DNA from: Fluviicola chungangensis
GTDB taxonomy: Bacteria > Bacteroidota > Bacteroidia > Flavobacteriales_D > Crocinitomicaceae
NCBI RefSeq assembly: GCF_007558725.1
Contig: NZ_VLPL01000003.1
Span: forward strand, 310,001-374,000
DNA length: 64,000 nt
Direction: 5' to 3'
This document shows positions 25,380 through 34,689 of this stretch, in pieces. The notes beneath the pieces were generated by a model. It saw nothing but the letters and a program-made list of their open reading frames with translations, searched no databases and was not told the DNA's origin. The first letter of the stretch is position 1; each line of letters starts with the position of its first letter. Both the position numbers and the translations under genes were made by a program.

Positions 25380-26408
25380 ATGAATGACGATGTTCAGGAC
25401 GTTGAGCAAGAAGAAGAGGAACTTTTTGAACATTACCGTTTTAAAGCAGATCCGGGACAAGAGTCCGTTCGGATAGACAAGTATTTACTGGACCGTCTTC
25501 CAAATACTTCCCGGAATAAAATCCAATCGGCAGCCAAAAACGGCAGTGTCGTGGTGAATGGCAAACCGGTTAAGTCGAACTATAAGATCAAACCGCATGA
25601 CGAGGTGGCGATTGTTTTGCCTTATCCCGTGCGCGAAATTGAATTAATTCCGCAGAACATACCTTTAGACATTGTTTACGAGGACCAGGAAGTCATTGTC
25701 GTAAATAAGCCTGCAAACATGGTTGTTCATCCGGGGTACGGAAATTACACAGGAACCCTGGTTAATGCCCTGGTTTATCACTTCGATAATTTACCGGAAC
25801 GAAAATCGGATTATTTCGGAAGGCCCGGCTTGGTTCATCGTTTGGATAAACATACCACCGGTATTATGGTTGTAGCCAAAACGGAAGACGCATTGACGAA
25901 CCTGGCAAGACAATTTTATGACCGAACCACCGAGCGAAGATACCAGGCATTGGTTTGGGGTGATCTGGAAGAAGATATCCGGATTGAAGGAAACCTGGGA
26001 CGCTCTTTGCAGAACAGAAAGGTCATGACGGTGTTTCCCGAAGGAGATCATGGAAAACATGCAGTTACTCATGTGAAGGTCCTGAAACGGTATGGTTTGG
26101 TGACTTTAGTCGAATGTAAACTGGAGACCGGAAGGACACACCAGATTCGCACACACTTGAAATGGAAAGGCCATCCGTTGTTTCATGATCTGGAATATGG
26201 CGGAGACCGCATCGTAAAAGGAACAACCCATGATAAGTACAAGCAGTTTATAGCCAATTGCTTTGATTTAGTCCCCGGCCAGGCATTACACGCCAAATCG
26301 TTAGGATTCCAACATCCGAAAACGGGAGAGTGGATGCAATTTGAGTCCGATTTACCCGACGGATTTCAAGTTTTACTGCAAAAATGGGACAGATACGTCT
26401 CTGAGTAA
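25380..26408 (+). CDS. rluD: RluD-type 23S rRNA pseudouridine synthase
   Basis: 342 residues. An S4 RNA-binding domain (about 29-95, VRIDKYLLDRLPNTSRNKIQ) is followed by the RluA-family catalytic domain with the active-site Asp156 in GLVHRLDKHTTG, plus VVNKPANMVVHPG and TGRTHQIRTHL. E. coli RluD modifies helix 69 of 23S rRNA; that target is inferred here. The N-terminus has an acidic extension (DVEQEEEELFE). ATG at 25380, only 3 bases after the upstream stop. Confidence 0.94.
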   Translation: MNDDVQDVEQEEEELFEHYRFKADPGQESVRIDKYLLDRLPNTSRNKIQSAAKNGSVVVNGKPVKSNYKIKPHDEVAIVLPYPVREIELIPQNIPLDIVYEDQEVIVVNKPANMVVHPGYGNYTGTLVNALVYHFDNLPERKSDYFGRPGLVHRLDKHTTGIMVVAKTEDALTNLARQFYDRTTERRYQALVWGDLEEDIRIEGNLGRSLQNRKVMTVFPEGDHGKHAVTHVKVLKRYGLVTLVECKLETGRTHQIRTHLKWKGHPLFHDLEYGGDRIVKGTTHDKYKQFIANCFDLVPGQALHAKSLGFQHPKTGEWMQFESDLPDGFQVLLQKWDRYVSE

Positions 26409-26570
26409 AATCTCACAAAAAGCAGGTTAGACGTTTTTTTTTCCGTGATAAATAACGCGTATTCAAAATTTTAATTTAATTTCGGCAATCACGACAACTG
26501 TTTAACTATACCTTTAAGCCATAGTTTCTCTATTGTCACTGTGTTTATTATAAAAAGATTGCACCTTGCT

Positions 26571-28745
26571 ATGAATGTTAAAACGCTTATTTTATCTGGA
26601 CTTTTAGTTGTTTCCAGCGTGTCTTTCGGACAAGTGAAACAAATTAAAGATGCAAATACTCAGTTTAGAAGTGGAAATTACTGTGAAGCTGCAGCAAAAT
26701 GTGAATTAGCCTATTCCAAAATCAAACGTAAGTCTAAATCAGGTCTTGCAATGAAAGGTGACATGGCTTTTAAAACGGCTGAATGTTACAGAATGACAGA
26801 TAATTTCAAAAGAGCTAATGAGTGGTATGAAAAAGCCATCTTGTTAAAGTTCCAGAAAAAGGAACCGCTTGTTTTGTTATATAATGCTGATATGCTTCGT
26901 CAAATGAGCGAACTGACAAAAGCACAGGAGAATTACATGGCTTACAAAGCATTGGTTCCGGACGATCCGAGAGCAGATGTGGGAATTGCTTCATGCAAGA
27001 TGTTCGAAGAATTCAAAGAAAACAGAACACGTCATACGGTTTCCAATGTAAAGGCCCTGAACAAAGAAGGGTTCGAAATGGCGCCGATGTTCGTTGATAA
27101 GAAAGAAACAAAAATTGCTTTCGGAACGTCCAGTGAGCGTGAAGGCCTTCAGGGAAAAGCGAAAGATCCGTTGACTTGTCAAAAGTATATGGACATCTTC
27201 GTATCTGAATTGGATAAAAAAGGAAACTGGTTGGAACCGAAACCAATCGAAGGAGACAGTATCAATACGGAAGACAGCGAAGGTACAATGTGTATCGATG
27301 CACGAGGTAAAACGATGTTCTTTACACGTTGTCCGAGTTTGAAAAAGAAAAACTTAGGTTGTGATATCTATATGTCTGAAATGGGTGGTAAAGGTTGGGA
27401 ACGTCCTAAAAAACTTTCTTTGAAACCAAACGATACCTTGTCAGTTGGACATCCATGTGTGTCGGACGATGCGAAATTCCTGATTTTTGCTTCTGACATG
27501 CCGGGAGGTCAGGGAGGACATGATTTATGGTACACTACTTATGACAAAAAATCCGATTCATGGTCCATGCCGACAAATATGGGGCCTGAAATCAATACCG
27601 CAGGAAATGAATTATTCCCAAGTTTTGCGAAAAACGGAGATTTGATCTATGCTTCCGATGGTCTTCCGGGAATGGGTGCATTGGATATGTTCCGTGCTGA
27701 AAAAATAGGAGATAAGAATCAATGGGAGAAACCGACAAATTATGGGTCTCCTATCAACTCCGAGTTCAACGACTATGCCATGGTGGAAGTGGATGACCGC
27801 AAAGGATATTTTACTTCTGAGCGTAAAGGAAATGTGGGTGAGCAATTCAGCCCGGATTTATGGATGTATGAATTGCCTCCGAACGTGTTCTCTTTAAAAA
27901 TCAATGTGTTTGACTTGACGGATAAGACGCGTCAAACAAAAATTGATGGTGTGAAAGTAGTAGTTACCGGATCCAACGCAAACGAAAAGTGGGAAGGATT
28001 AACTGCAAAAGACGGATCTGTATTCTGGGATAAAAAACCAAACGGTGACCGTTATATTCAGGAAGAATCCGATTACAAGATCATGATCTCCAAAGAAGGA
28101 TATTATGAGAACAAAGCAGGAGCTTCCATTTCAACAAAAGGATTGAAGTACAACCAGGATTTCGTTTTGGATATGGGATTGTTCCCGGTGAAAAAACCAA
28201 TCCGTCTTCCGGAGGTACGTTATCCTTTGGCAAAATGGGATTTGTTAGTTGACTCTTCCATTAATTCTAAGGATTCCCTGTTGTTCGTATATGATTTGTT
28301 AACAGATAATCCGGGATTGGTTCTGGAGTTGAGTTCTCATACGGATCCACGAGGTAATGACGTGTACAACCAGGTTCTTTCCGAAAACCGTGCGAAAGCG
28401 TGCTACAAGTTCCTGGTAGAGGAAAAAGGAATTGATCCGCGCAGAATTATCCCGGTTGGAAAAGGAGAGCGTGAACCGAGAACAGTTTACTTATCAGGTG
28501 GTGTATACATGGAATCTGAACCGAGAGATGCGGATGGAAATGTACTTCCAGGAGTACAGACAATCGTGTTAAAAGAAGCATACATGAACCAGTTCAAGAA
28601 AACAAACAAGAAATTGTTTGAGCAATTGCAACAGTACAACAGACGTACGGAAGGTAAAGTGGTTACACTGGAGTTCGATGCAACCAATGCACCTCCTGCA
28701 AATCCGGATTACCTGATATTTAAACCACTTCCAAAAGCAAGGTAA
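26571..28745 (+). CDS. PorE-like OmpA family protein (TPR, beta-propeller, CRD, OmpA domains)
   Basis: 724 residues from the ATG at 26571, start of a signal peptide (MNVKTLILSGLLVVSSVSFGQ). Domain order: TPR-like helices (~20-150), a WD40/PD40 beta-propeller (~160-440; FASDMPGGQGGHDLWYTTYD, GDLIYASDGLPGMG), a carboxypeptidase-regulatory-like beta domain (~445-550) and an OmpA C-terminal peptidoglycan-binding domain (~570-690; SSHTDPRGNDVYNQ, LSENRAKACYKFL). This four-domain order is that of Porphyromonas gingivalis PorE (PG1058), part of the T9SS trans-envelope machinery. The fit is good given the many T9SS cargo genes nearby, but Bacteroidota encode several paralogues of this kind, so no symbol is given. 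Confidence 0.8.
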   Translation: MNVKTLILSGLLVVSSVSFGQVKQIKDANTQFRSGNYCEAAAKCELAYSKIKRKSKSGLAMKGDMAFKTAECYRMTDNFKRANEWYEKAILLKFQKKEPLVLLYNADMLRQMSELTKAQENYMAYKALVPDDPRADVGIASCKMFEEFKENRTRHTVSNVKALNKEGFEMAPMFVDKKETKIAFGTSSEREGLQGKAKDPLTCQKYMDIFVSELDKKGNWLEPKPIEGDSINTEDSEGTMCIDARGKTMFFTRCPSLKKKNLGCDIYMSEMGGKGWERPKKLSLKPNDTLSVGHPCVSDDAKFLIFASDMPGGQGGHDLWYTTYDKKSDSWSMPTNMGPEINTAGNELFPSFAKNGDLIYASDGLPGMGALDMFRAEKIGDKNQWEKPTNYGSPINSEFNDYAMVEVDDRKGYFTSERKGNVGEQFSPDLWMYELPPNVFSLKINVFDLTDKTRQTKIDGVKVVVTGSNANEKWEGLTAKDGSVFWDKKPNGDRYIQEESDYKIMISKEGYYENKAGASISTKGLKYNQDFVLDMGLFPVKKPIRLPEVRYPLAKWDLLVDSSINSKDSLLFVYDLLTDNPGLVLELSSHTDPRGNDVYNQVLSENRAKACYKFLVEEKGIDPRRIIPVGKGEREPRTVYLSGGVYMESEPRDADGNVLPGVQTIVLKEAYMNQFKKTNKKLFEQLQQYNRRTEGKVVTLEFDATNAPPANPDYLIFKPLPKAR

Positions 28746-28800
28746 TTTTAAATATGAGAAAGCATTGCTTTCGATAAAAGATAAGCGTCAGCGCAGTCAC

Positions 28801-28832
28801 AAAAAAGGTCTTTGTTTCAAAGGCCTTTTTTT
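28801..28832 (+). terminator. Terminator of the PorE-like gene
   Basis: AAAAAAGGTCTTTG paired with CAAAGGCCTTTTTT, loop TTT. It immediately precedes the purM promoter. Confidence 0.85.
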
Positions 28833-28859
28833 GTGGGCTTTCCTCTCAATTGAATTTTG

Positions 28860-28867
28860 TAACTTTG
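28860..28867 (+). promoter_or_regulatory. -7 promoter element of purM
   Basis: TAACTTTG, 17 bases before the ATG at 28885. It argues against the longer open frame that starts at 28765. Confidence 0.5.
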
Positions 28868-28884
28868 CCCTTTCAATTTTTAGT

Positions 28885-30057
28885 ATGTCAGATATTCGAT
28901 ACAATTTACGGGGTGTTTCCGCAGGAAAAGAAGAAGTACACAATGCGATCAAAAAAGTCGATAAAGGCTTGTTTCCAAAAGCTTTCTGCAAAATTGTGCC
29001 TGATTATCTGACAGGAGACGAAGCGTATTGTATTGTGATGCACGCCGATGGAGCAGGAACAAAATCGTCTTTGGCATACATGTATTGGAAAGAAACCGGG
29101 GATATTTCCGTTTGGAAAGGAATCGCCCAGGATGCACTGATCATGAATATTGATGATCTGCTGTGTGTAGGAGCAACGGAAAATATCTTACTTTCTTCAA
29201 CCATTGGAAGAAACAAGAATCTCATTACCGGGGAAGTTATCGCGGCAATTATCAATGGGACAGAAGAATTATTAGAAACACTTCGGGAACAGGGAATCGG
29301 GATTTATTCAACAGGGGGTGAAACTGCTGACGTTGGCGATTTGGTTCGTACAATTATCGTGGATTCAACGGTTGTTTGCCGCATGAAACGTTCCGAGGTG
29401 ATCTCGAATCATACCATCCAGGATGGAGATGTAATCGTTGGATTGGCTTCTTATGGTCAGGCAAGCTACGAGAATGCATACAATGGCGGAATGGGTTCGA
29501 ATGGATTAACCTCTGCCCGTCATGATGTATTTAACAAAACTCTGGCTGCGAAGTACCCTGAAAGTTTTGATGCCGCAGTTCCGGACGAATTGGTGTATTC
29601 CGGGTCGAAGAACCTGACGGATCGGATTGAAGGAGTTCCTGTAGATGCCGGAAAATTAGTCCTTTCACCTACGCGTACTTACGCACCCGTTATCAAGGCG
29701 ATTTTGGACAAATGCCGCTCTTCCATTCACGGAATGGTTCATTGTTCGGGTGGAGCGCAAACGAAAGTATTGCACTTTGTGGATGATGTTCACGTGATTA
29801 AAGATAATTTATTCCCGATTCCGCCACTTTTTAGGATGATCCAGGAAGAATCAGGTACCGATTGGAAAGAAATGTATAAAGTCTTTAACATGGGACACCG
29901 CATGGAAGTGTATTTGCCGGAAAGTGAAGCACAGCAAATCATTTCGATCAGCCAATCGTTTGGAATTGATGCACAAATTATCGGCCGGGTAGAAAAAATG
30001 TCGGGAAAACAGGTGACCGTTCGCTCGGAAGTTGGTGAATTTATTTACAACGGATAG
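28885..30057 (+). CDS. purM: Phosphoribosylformylglycinamidine cyclo-ligase (AIR synthase)
   Basis: 390 residues, the usual length of the Bacteroidota form. It catalyses step five of purine synthesis: ATP-dependent ring closure of FGAM to AIR. Family features: VMHADGAGTKSSLAYMYW, NIDDLLCVGA, the glycine-rich YSTGGETADVGDLVRTI, and the late segments HGMVHCSGGAQTKVL and FNMGHRMEVYLPE. The start at 28885 is chosen from the family N-terminus (MSDIRYNLRGVSAGKEE) and the promoter just upstream. Single-gene unit. Confidence 0.92.
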   Translation: MSDIRYNLRGVSAGKEEVHNAIKKVDKGLFPKAFCKIVPDYLTGDEAYCIVMHADGAGTKSSLAYMYWKETGDISVWKGIAQDALIMNIDDLLCVGATENILLSSTIGRNKNLITGEVIAAIINGTEELLETLREQGIGIYSTGGETADVGDLVRTIIVDSTVVCRMKRSEVISNHTIQDGDVIVGLASYGQASYENAYNGGMGSNGLTSARHDVFNKTLAAKYPESFDAAVPDELVYSGSKNLTDRIEGVPVDAGKLVLSPTRTYAPVIKAILDKCRSSIHGMVHCSGGAQTKVLHFVDDVHVIKDNLFPIPPLFRMIQEESGTDWKEMYKVFNMGHRMEVYLPESEAQQIISISQSFGIDAQIIGRVEKMSGKQVTVRSEVGEFIYNG

Positions 30058-30077
30058 CTGGAATCAATAAAGAGATC

Positions 30078-30160
30078 TTACGCCTTTCGCGCCTCTCATT
30101 TCTGGCGGTTTAATACACGATTTATTCCTGCTGCTAAGAAGCAAAAGAGCGCAAAGCTTG
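30078..30160. repeat. Decayed copy of the 'CTTTGCGGTTAAAT' type repeat
   Basis: TTACGCCTTTCGCGCCTCTC followed by GCGGTTTAA, and 30141-30160 GCAAAAGAGCGCAAAGC, resemble the two parts of 21117-21230. It lies between purM and prfA. Confidence 0.3.
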
Positions 30161-30209
30161 AAATGCTCTTTGTTCAGGAAGAATAAGAATTAAAAGATTA
30201 GAAGAATAG

Positions 30210-31289
30210 ATGCAAGATTTATTAAGTAAACTGGAAGCCATTCATTTCCGATTTGTTGAGGTTGGTAAAATGATTACCGATCCGGATATCATTTCGGATA
30301 TGGACCGTTACGTGAAATTAAATAAAGAATACCGAGACCTGGAGGAGGTAGATAACACATACAAAGCATACAAGAATATTTTGGACAACCTGAAAAGTTC
30401 GAAAGAGATGCTCGAAGTGGAAACAGATCCGGAAATGCGTGAAATGGCGAAAATGGAGATCAATGAGCTGGAACAAAAGAAACCGGAGCTGGAAGAAGAG
30501 ATCAAAATATTGCTGATCCCGAAGGATCCGGAAGACGATAAAAATGCCATTCTCGAATTGCGTGCCGGAACAGGTGGAGATGAAGCCTGTATTTTTGTGG
30601 AAGACGTATTCAGAATGTACACAATGTACTTCAAAGAGATGGGGTGGAATTACGAGATTGCAAACTCCTCCGAAGCTTCGGGGAAAGGCTATAAGGAAAT
30701 CTCTATGAGTATTGAAGGAGCGGGAATTTACGGAATGCTGAAATTCGAATCCGGTGTACATCGTGTGCAACGGGTTCCCGAAACCGAATCCCAGGGACGG
30801 GTGCATACTTCTGCAATTACGGTGGCGGTGTTGCCTGAAGCGGAAGAAGTGGATTTCGAACTGGATATGAATGATGTGCGCAAAGACACCTTCCGAGCAT
30901 CCGGAGCGGGTGGTCAGCATATTAACAAAACAGAATCTGCGATCCGCTTGACGCATATTCCTACAGGAGTAGTAGTAGAGTGCCAGGATGGCCGTTCACA
31001 GCATAAAAACTTAGAGAAAGCAATATCTGTTTTGCGTTCCCGTTTATACCAGGCAGAGTTAGATCGCGTCCACCAGGAACGAGCGGCTCAGCGAAAGACT
31101 TTGGTATCGACCGGAGATCGCTCTGCAAAGATCAGAACATACAATTACCCGCAGGGCCGGATTACAGATCATCGAATCAATAAAACGATGTACAATCTCG
31201 GAGCTTTTATGAATGGAGATATCCAGGAAATGATTGATGCACTGAAAATGGCAGAAAATGCGGAAAAAATGAAAGGCGAGCTGAATTAA
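30210..31289 (+). CDS. prfA: Peptide chain release factor 1
   Basis: 359 residues. RF1 recognises UAA and UAG in the ribosomal A site and triggers peptide release. The codon-recognition tripeptide region reads Pro190-Glu191-Thr192 (PET, in RVPETESQGR), the position of PxT in RF1. The GGQ peptidyl-tRNA hydrolysis motif is at 234-236 (GAGGQHINKTES). The N-terminal helical domain and C-terminal DHRINKTMYNL end are complete. Single gene followed by a strong terminator. Confidence 0.97.
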   Translation: MQDLLSKLEAIHFRFVEVGKMITDPDIISDMDRYVKLNKEYRDLEEVDNTYKAYKNILDNLKSSKEMLEVETDPEMREMAKMEINELEQKKPELEEEIKILLIPKDPEDDKNAILELRAGTGGDEACIFVEDVFRMYTMYFKEMGWNYEIANSSEASGKGYKEISMSIEGAGIYGMLKFESGVHRVQRVPETESQGRVHTSAITVAVLPEAEEVDFELDMNDVRKDTFRASGAGGQHINKTESAIRLTHIPTGVVVECQDGRSQHKNLEKAISVLRSRLYQAELDRVHQERAAQRKTLVSTGDRSAKIRTYNYPQGRITDHRINKTMYNLGAFMNGDIQEMIDALKMAENAEKMKGELN

Positions 31290-31343
31290 TTCAACAGATA
31301 AAAGCGTTCGAACCATTGAACATCTTTAACTCTTTGAACAATG

Positions 31344-31374
31344 AAAAAACTCTCCCATTTAAGGAGAGTTTTTT
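31344..31374 (+). terminator. Terminator of prfA
   Basis: AAAAAACTCTCC, loop CATTTAA, GGAGAGTTTTTT: a perfect 12-bp stem with A and T runs on both sides, possibly working in both directions. Confidence 0.9.
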
Positions 31375-31461
31375 CATTCTACCGAATAATGACAACCATT
31401 CGCCATTTTTTTTTGATGCTTTTGAAAGATAAATGCGAATTTTATACCACAATTCAACAAC

Positions 31462-33783
31462 ATGAAATTAGGATTACCCATTTTATTTGTTCTAATCACC
31501 GTCATTTCGTTCGGTCAGGGAAACGCAACCTTGAGCGGAACAGTGAAAGACCAGGCAAAAGGTGAAGAAATTATCGGAGCCATTATCCGGGTAAAGGATC
31601 AGAGATTAGGTGCCGTAACAAACGAATACGGATTTTATTCTTTGACACTTCCTGCCGGAAAATACACTATTCAGGTATCGGCAGTTGGATACCTTTTAAT
31701 GGAAAAGGAACTGGATCTTTCCGCCTCTCAATCAATCGATTTTCAGTTGAAAACGGAACAGGATGAAAAAGAACTCGAAGAAGTAGTCATCTCTTCCGAC
31801 AGGCCGGATGGAAATGTACGGGACCCGTTGATGGGAGTGGAGAAAATCGACCCGAAAGAAATTTCGAAGATCCCGGTGATTTTCGGTGAAAAAGATTTGA
31901 TCAAAACCATGCAATTATTGCCCGGGGTGAAAAATGCAGGTGAAGGTAGTTCCGGGTTTTATGTGCGTGGTGGTGGAGCAGACCAGAATTTGATCTTGTT
32001 GGATGAGGCACCGGTTTACAATGCAAGCCATTTATTGGGTTTTTTCTCGACATTCAATTCGGATGCGATCAAAGATGCAATGCTTTATAAGGGAAATCAA
32101 CCCTCGAATTACGGTGGACGGCTTTCATCTGTACTGGATATTAAAATGAACGATGGAAACCAGAAACGCTACAATGTCGGCGGTGGAATCGGATTGATCT
32201 CTTCCAAACTGATCGTGGAGGGGCCGATTGCGAAAGATAAGGCATCCTTTTTAATTTCCGGAAGAAGAACATATGCGGACCTTTTCCTGAAATTATCGGA
32301 TAAATTCAAAGACAATAAATTGTTCTTTTATGATTTGAACGCGAAAGTGAATTACCGCATCGGGAAGAAAGACCGGTTGTTTTTATCGGGATATTTCGGA
32401 CGGGACAAGCTCGGTTTGGGAGATGTTTTTGGAATTAATTGGGGAAATGCAACCGGAACGATGCGCTGGAATCACATCATCAATGAAAAGTGGTTTTCCA
32501 ATACTTCCTTTATATATAGCAAATACGATTACAAAATTTCCATTTCGGGAGGAGATGTAAAGTTTGATATTACTTCACAAATCCAGGATTTTAATTTGAA
32601 GCAGGAATTCCAGTGGTTCCCGAATAACCGAAACAAAGTGAAGATCGGTTTGAACGTGATCAATCACGGGATCACTCCGGGACAAATTGATGCCAATGAA
32701 AATTCGGGCATTAATACGAAGCGTCTGAAACCAACCAACTCCATTGAAAATGCAGTTTATATCACCAATGACTATTCCATTACCGAGAACTTCACACTGA
32801 GTTATGGATTGCGCGGTTCCAATCTGATGGCACTTGCAAGTGGCGACGAAATGTACACCTACAATCCGGACGGAACAGTAGCAACAACTGATACCTGGTC
32901 GAAAAACAAGTTGCTGAAGTCCTACTTTTTTGTGGAACCCAGACTTTCTTTCAGCTGGCAATACCTGAAAGGGCAGTCGATCAAAGCAGCATATGCCAGA
33001 AATACGCAAAATATCCACCAGGTTTCGAATTCTACTTCCGGTTCGCCGACAGATGTCTGGCTTTCTTCCAGTTTGAACATCAAACCGGAGATTTCCGATC
33101 AGGTTGCTTTGGGATGGTTCAAGAACTTCCTGGACAATAAATTGGAACTGAGTACGGAAGTGTATTACAAATGGATGCAAAACCAATTGGATTATAAAAA
33201 TGGGGCAAATGAACAGGCTAATGAGCGCTTGGAAGGAGAATTACTTTCAGGGATCGGCCGTGCTTATGGGTTGGAAATTATGTTGAAGAAGAAGTCGGGC
33301 AAGTTTACCGGTTGGATCGGTTATACCCTTTCCCGCACAGAACGGAGAATCGATGGGATCAATGACGGAAAATGGTATCTGGCAAAGCAGGACAGAACAC
33401 ACGATTTGTCTGTTGTAGGAATTTATGAGATCACACCGAAATGGTCGGTTTCGGCATTGTTCGTGTTCTATACCGGAAATGCTGTGACGTTTCCTTCCGG
33501 AAAATACCAGGTAGATGGTCAGACCTATTTCATTTATACCCAACGCAACGGCTACCGCATGCCGAATTACCACCGTCTGGATTTGGGGGTTACCTGGCTT
33601 CGCAAAAACACGAAAAAGTTTGAAAGCAGTTGGAACTTTTCCATTTACAATGCTTATGCGCATGAAAATGCCTATTCCATTACATTCAGAGAGAATAAGG
33701 ACGATCCTTCCAAAACGGAAGCGGTTCAAACAACCCTGTTCCGGATCGTTCCCGCAATTACCTATAATTTTAAATTCAAATAA
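31462..33783 (+). CDS. TonB-dependent outer-membrane receptor with CarboxypepD_reg-like domain
   Basis: 773 residues. Signal peptide (1-19, ITVISFGQ), then a carboxypeptidase-regulatory-like beta domain (about 22-105: ATLSGTVKDQAKGEEIIGA, GFYSLTLPAGKYTI), a TonB plug (about 115-225: IKTMQLLPGVKNAGEGSSGF, YVRGGGADQNLILLDEAPVY), and a 22-strand-type barrel ending NFKFK. It imports a large or bound ligand across the outer membrane with TonB energy. The partner lipoprotein gene (DUF4249) follows 70 bases downstream, a common Bacteroidota pair. The substrate is unknown. Confidence 0.92.
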   Translation: MKLGLPILFVLITVISFGQGNATLSGTVKDQAKGEEIIGAIIRVKDQRLGAVTNEYGFYSLTLPAGKYTIQVSAVGYLLMEKELDLSASQSIDFQLKTEQDEKELEEVVISSDRPDGNVRDPLMGVEKIDPKEISKIPVIFGEKDLIKTMQLLPGVKNAGEGSSGFYVRGGGADQNLILLDEAPVYNASHLLGFFSTFNSDAIKDAMLYKGNQPSNYGGRLSSVLDIKMNDGNQKRYNVGGGIGLISSKLIVEGPIAKDKASFLISGRRTYADLFLKLSDKFKDNKLFFYDLNAKVNYRIGKKDRLFLSGYFGRDKLGLGDVFGINWGNATGTMRWNHIINEKWFSNTSFIYSKYDYKISISGGDVKFDITSQIQDFNLKQEFQWFPNNRNKVKIGLNVINHGITPGQIDANENSGINTKRLKPTNSIENAVYITNDYSITENFTLSYGLRGSNLMALASGDEMYTYNPDGTVATTDTWSKNKLLKSYFFVEPRLSFSWQYLKGQSIKAAYARNTQNIHQVSNSTSGSPTDVWLSSSLNIKPEISDQVALGWFKNFLDNKLELSTEVYYKWMQNQLDYKNGANEQANERLEGELLSGIGRAYGLEIMLKKKSGKFTGWIGYTLSRTERRIDGINDGKWYLAKQDRTHDLSVVGIYEITPKWSVSALFVFYTGNAVTFPSGKYQVDGQTYFIYTQRNGYRMPNYHRLDLGVTWLRKNTKKFESSWNFSIYNAYAHENAYSITFRENKDDPSKTEAVQTTLFRIVPAITYNFKFK

Positions 33784-33853
33784 GAACAGAACCCACCGCG
33801 GCAGACGATAAAGCATTCACGGAAGCGGATTGAACAAATTAAATGCAACAAAG

Positions 33854-34633
33854 ATGAAATTCATAATTACAGCCTTGGTTTCTTTTACTTTTATCCTTGT
33901 ATTTTCAGGTTGCGAGAAAGTAATCGATGTGGATCTGAACGATACGGAACAGAAAGTGGTCATAGAAGGATTCATTTTGCACGGAGATACCGTTCAACGG
34001 ATCAGGATTACCAAAACACAGAATTTTGATGAGAGCACCGCTCCTCCGGTGGTGGATAATGCATCCATAACCGTGATAGACAATTTGGGGAATGCGGGAA
34101 CGTTTACTTCGGTTGGGAACGGATGGTATGAATTGACCAATTACCCGGGATTTGAAGGAAGAACCTATACTTTAACCGCAGTTGTCGACGGAAACTCGTA
34201 TTCCGGAAGTAGCACCCTGCCTGCTTATCAGCCCTTGCAGGATTTATATGTTGAATTCTATCCTTTTGGCACAGACACCCTGATTTCGTTGGTTCCGGCT
34301 CATTTTGACCAGCAGGGAATTGCCAATTATTATCAATTCCACGTGTATGTGAACGGGGAAAGAGATAAAACAGTTTACATCCAGGATGATCAGTTCACAG
34401 ATGGAAACTTGGTTGTTGAGCCTTTATTTGTGTCTGATTTGGCAATAGGAGATACGGTTCGTGTAGATTTTTTCTGTATCGACAAACCGATTCATACCTA
34501 TTTCAATCAATTGGGAGTAAATTCTTCCAGCCAGGCTACTCCGGCTAATCCGATCTCCAATCTGAACGGCGGATGCGTGGGATATTTCTCCGCACGGACG
34601 TTTGACTCCCGGACAATTGTTGTAGGACAGTAG
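33854..34633 (+). CDS. DUF4249 family lipoprotein, partner of the TonB receptor
   Basis: 259 residues from the ATG at 33854, where the lipoprotein signal starts; an earlier frame opening at 33830 lacks this. The lipobox is VFSGC with lipid-bearing Cys20. The mature part is beta-rich, with Ig-like features (KVVIEGFIL, ASITVIDNLGNAG, GRTYTLTAVVDG), and matches the general look of DUF4249 proteins that accompany TonB-dependent receptors. Expected to be anchored at the outer membrane and to help capture substrate or cap the receptor. The ligand cannot be told. Confidence 0.85.
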   Translation: MKFIITALVSFTFILVFSGCEKVIDVDLNDTEQKVVIEGFILHGDTVQRIRITKTQNFDESTAPPVVDNASITVIDNLGNAGTFTSVGNGWYELTNYPGFEGRTYTLTAVVDGNSYSGSSTLPAYQPLQDLYVEFYPFGTDTLISLVPAHFDQQGIANYYQFHVYVNGERDKTVYIQDDQFTDGNLVVEPLFVSDLAIGDTVRVDFFCIDKPIHTYFNQLGVNSSSQATPANPISNLNGGCVGYFSARTFDSRTIVVGQ

Positions 34634-34642
34634 TACCTGCAT

Positions 34643-34671
34643 TTGTTTTTAGTTCTATTTGCTTATCTTTG
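34643..34671 (+). promoter_or_regulatory. pyrF promoter
   Basis: TTG at 34643-34645, 18 bases, TATCTTTG at 34664-34671. CCTGCA (34636-34641) and TGCAGG (34670-34675) form an inverted repeat around the promoter and could be an operator or a weak hairpin. Confidence 0.6.
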
Positions 34672-34689
34672 CAGGCTTAAAACAACGTG

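Noticed and set aside
30318-30956. 212-codon minus-strand frame over prfA
   Set aside because: Antisense of a clear housekeeping gene, with no family features.
31341-31565. 74-codon plus-strand frame after prfA
   Set aside because: Its start lies in the prfA terminator and it overlaps the receptor gene in another frame.
32575-33186. 203-codon minus-strand frame over the TonB receptor
   Set aside because: Antisense shadow; the plus-strand barrel is well supported.
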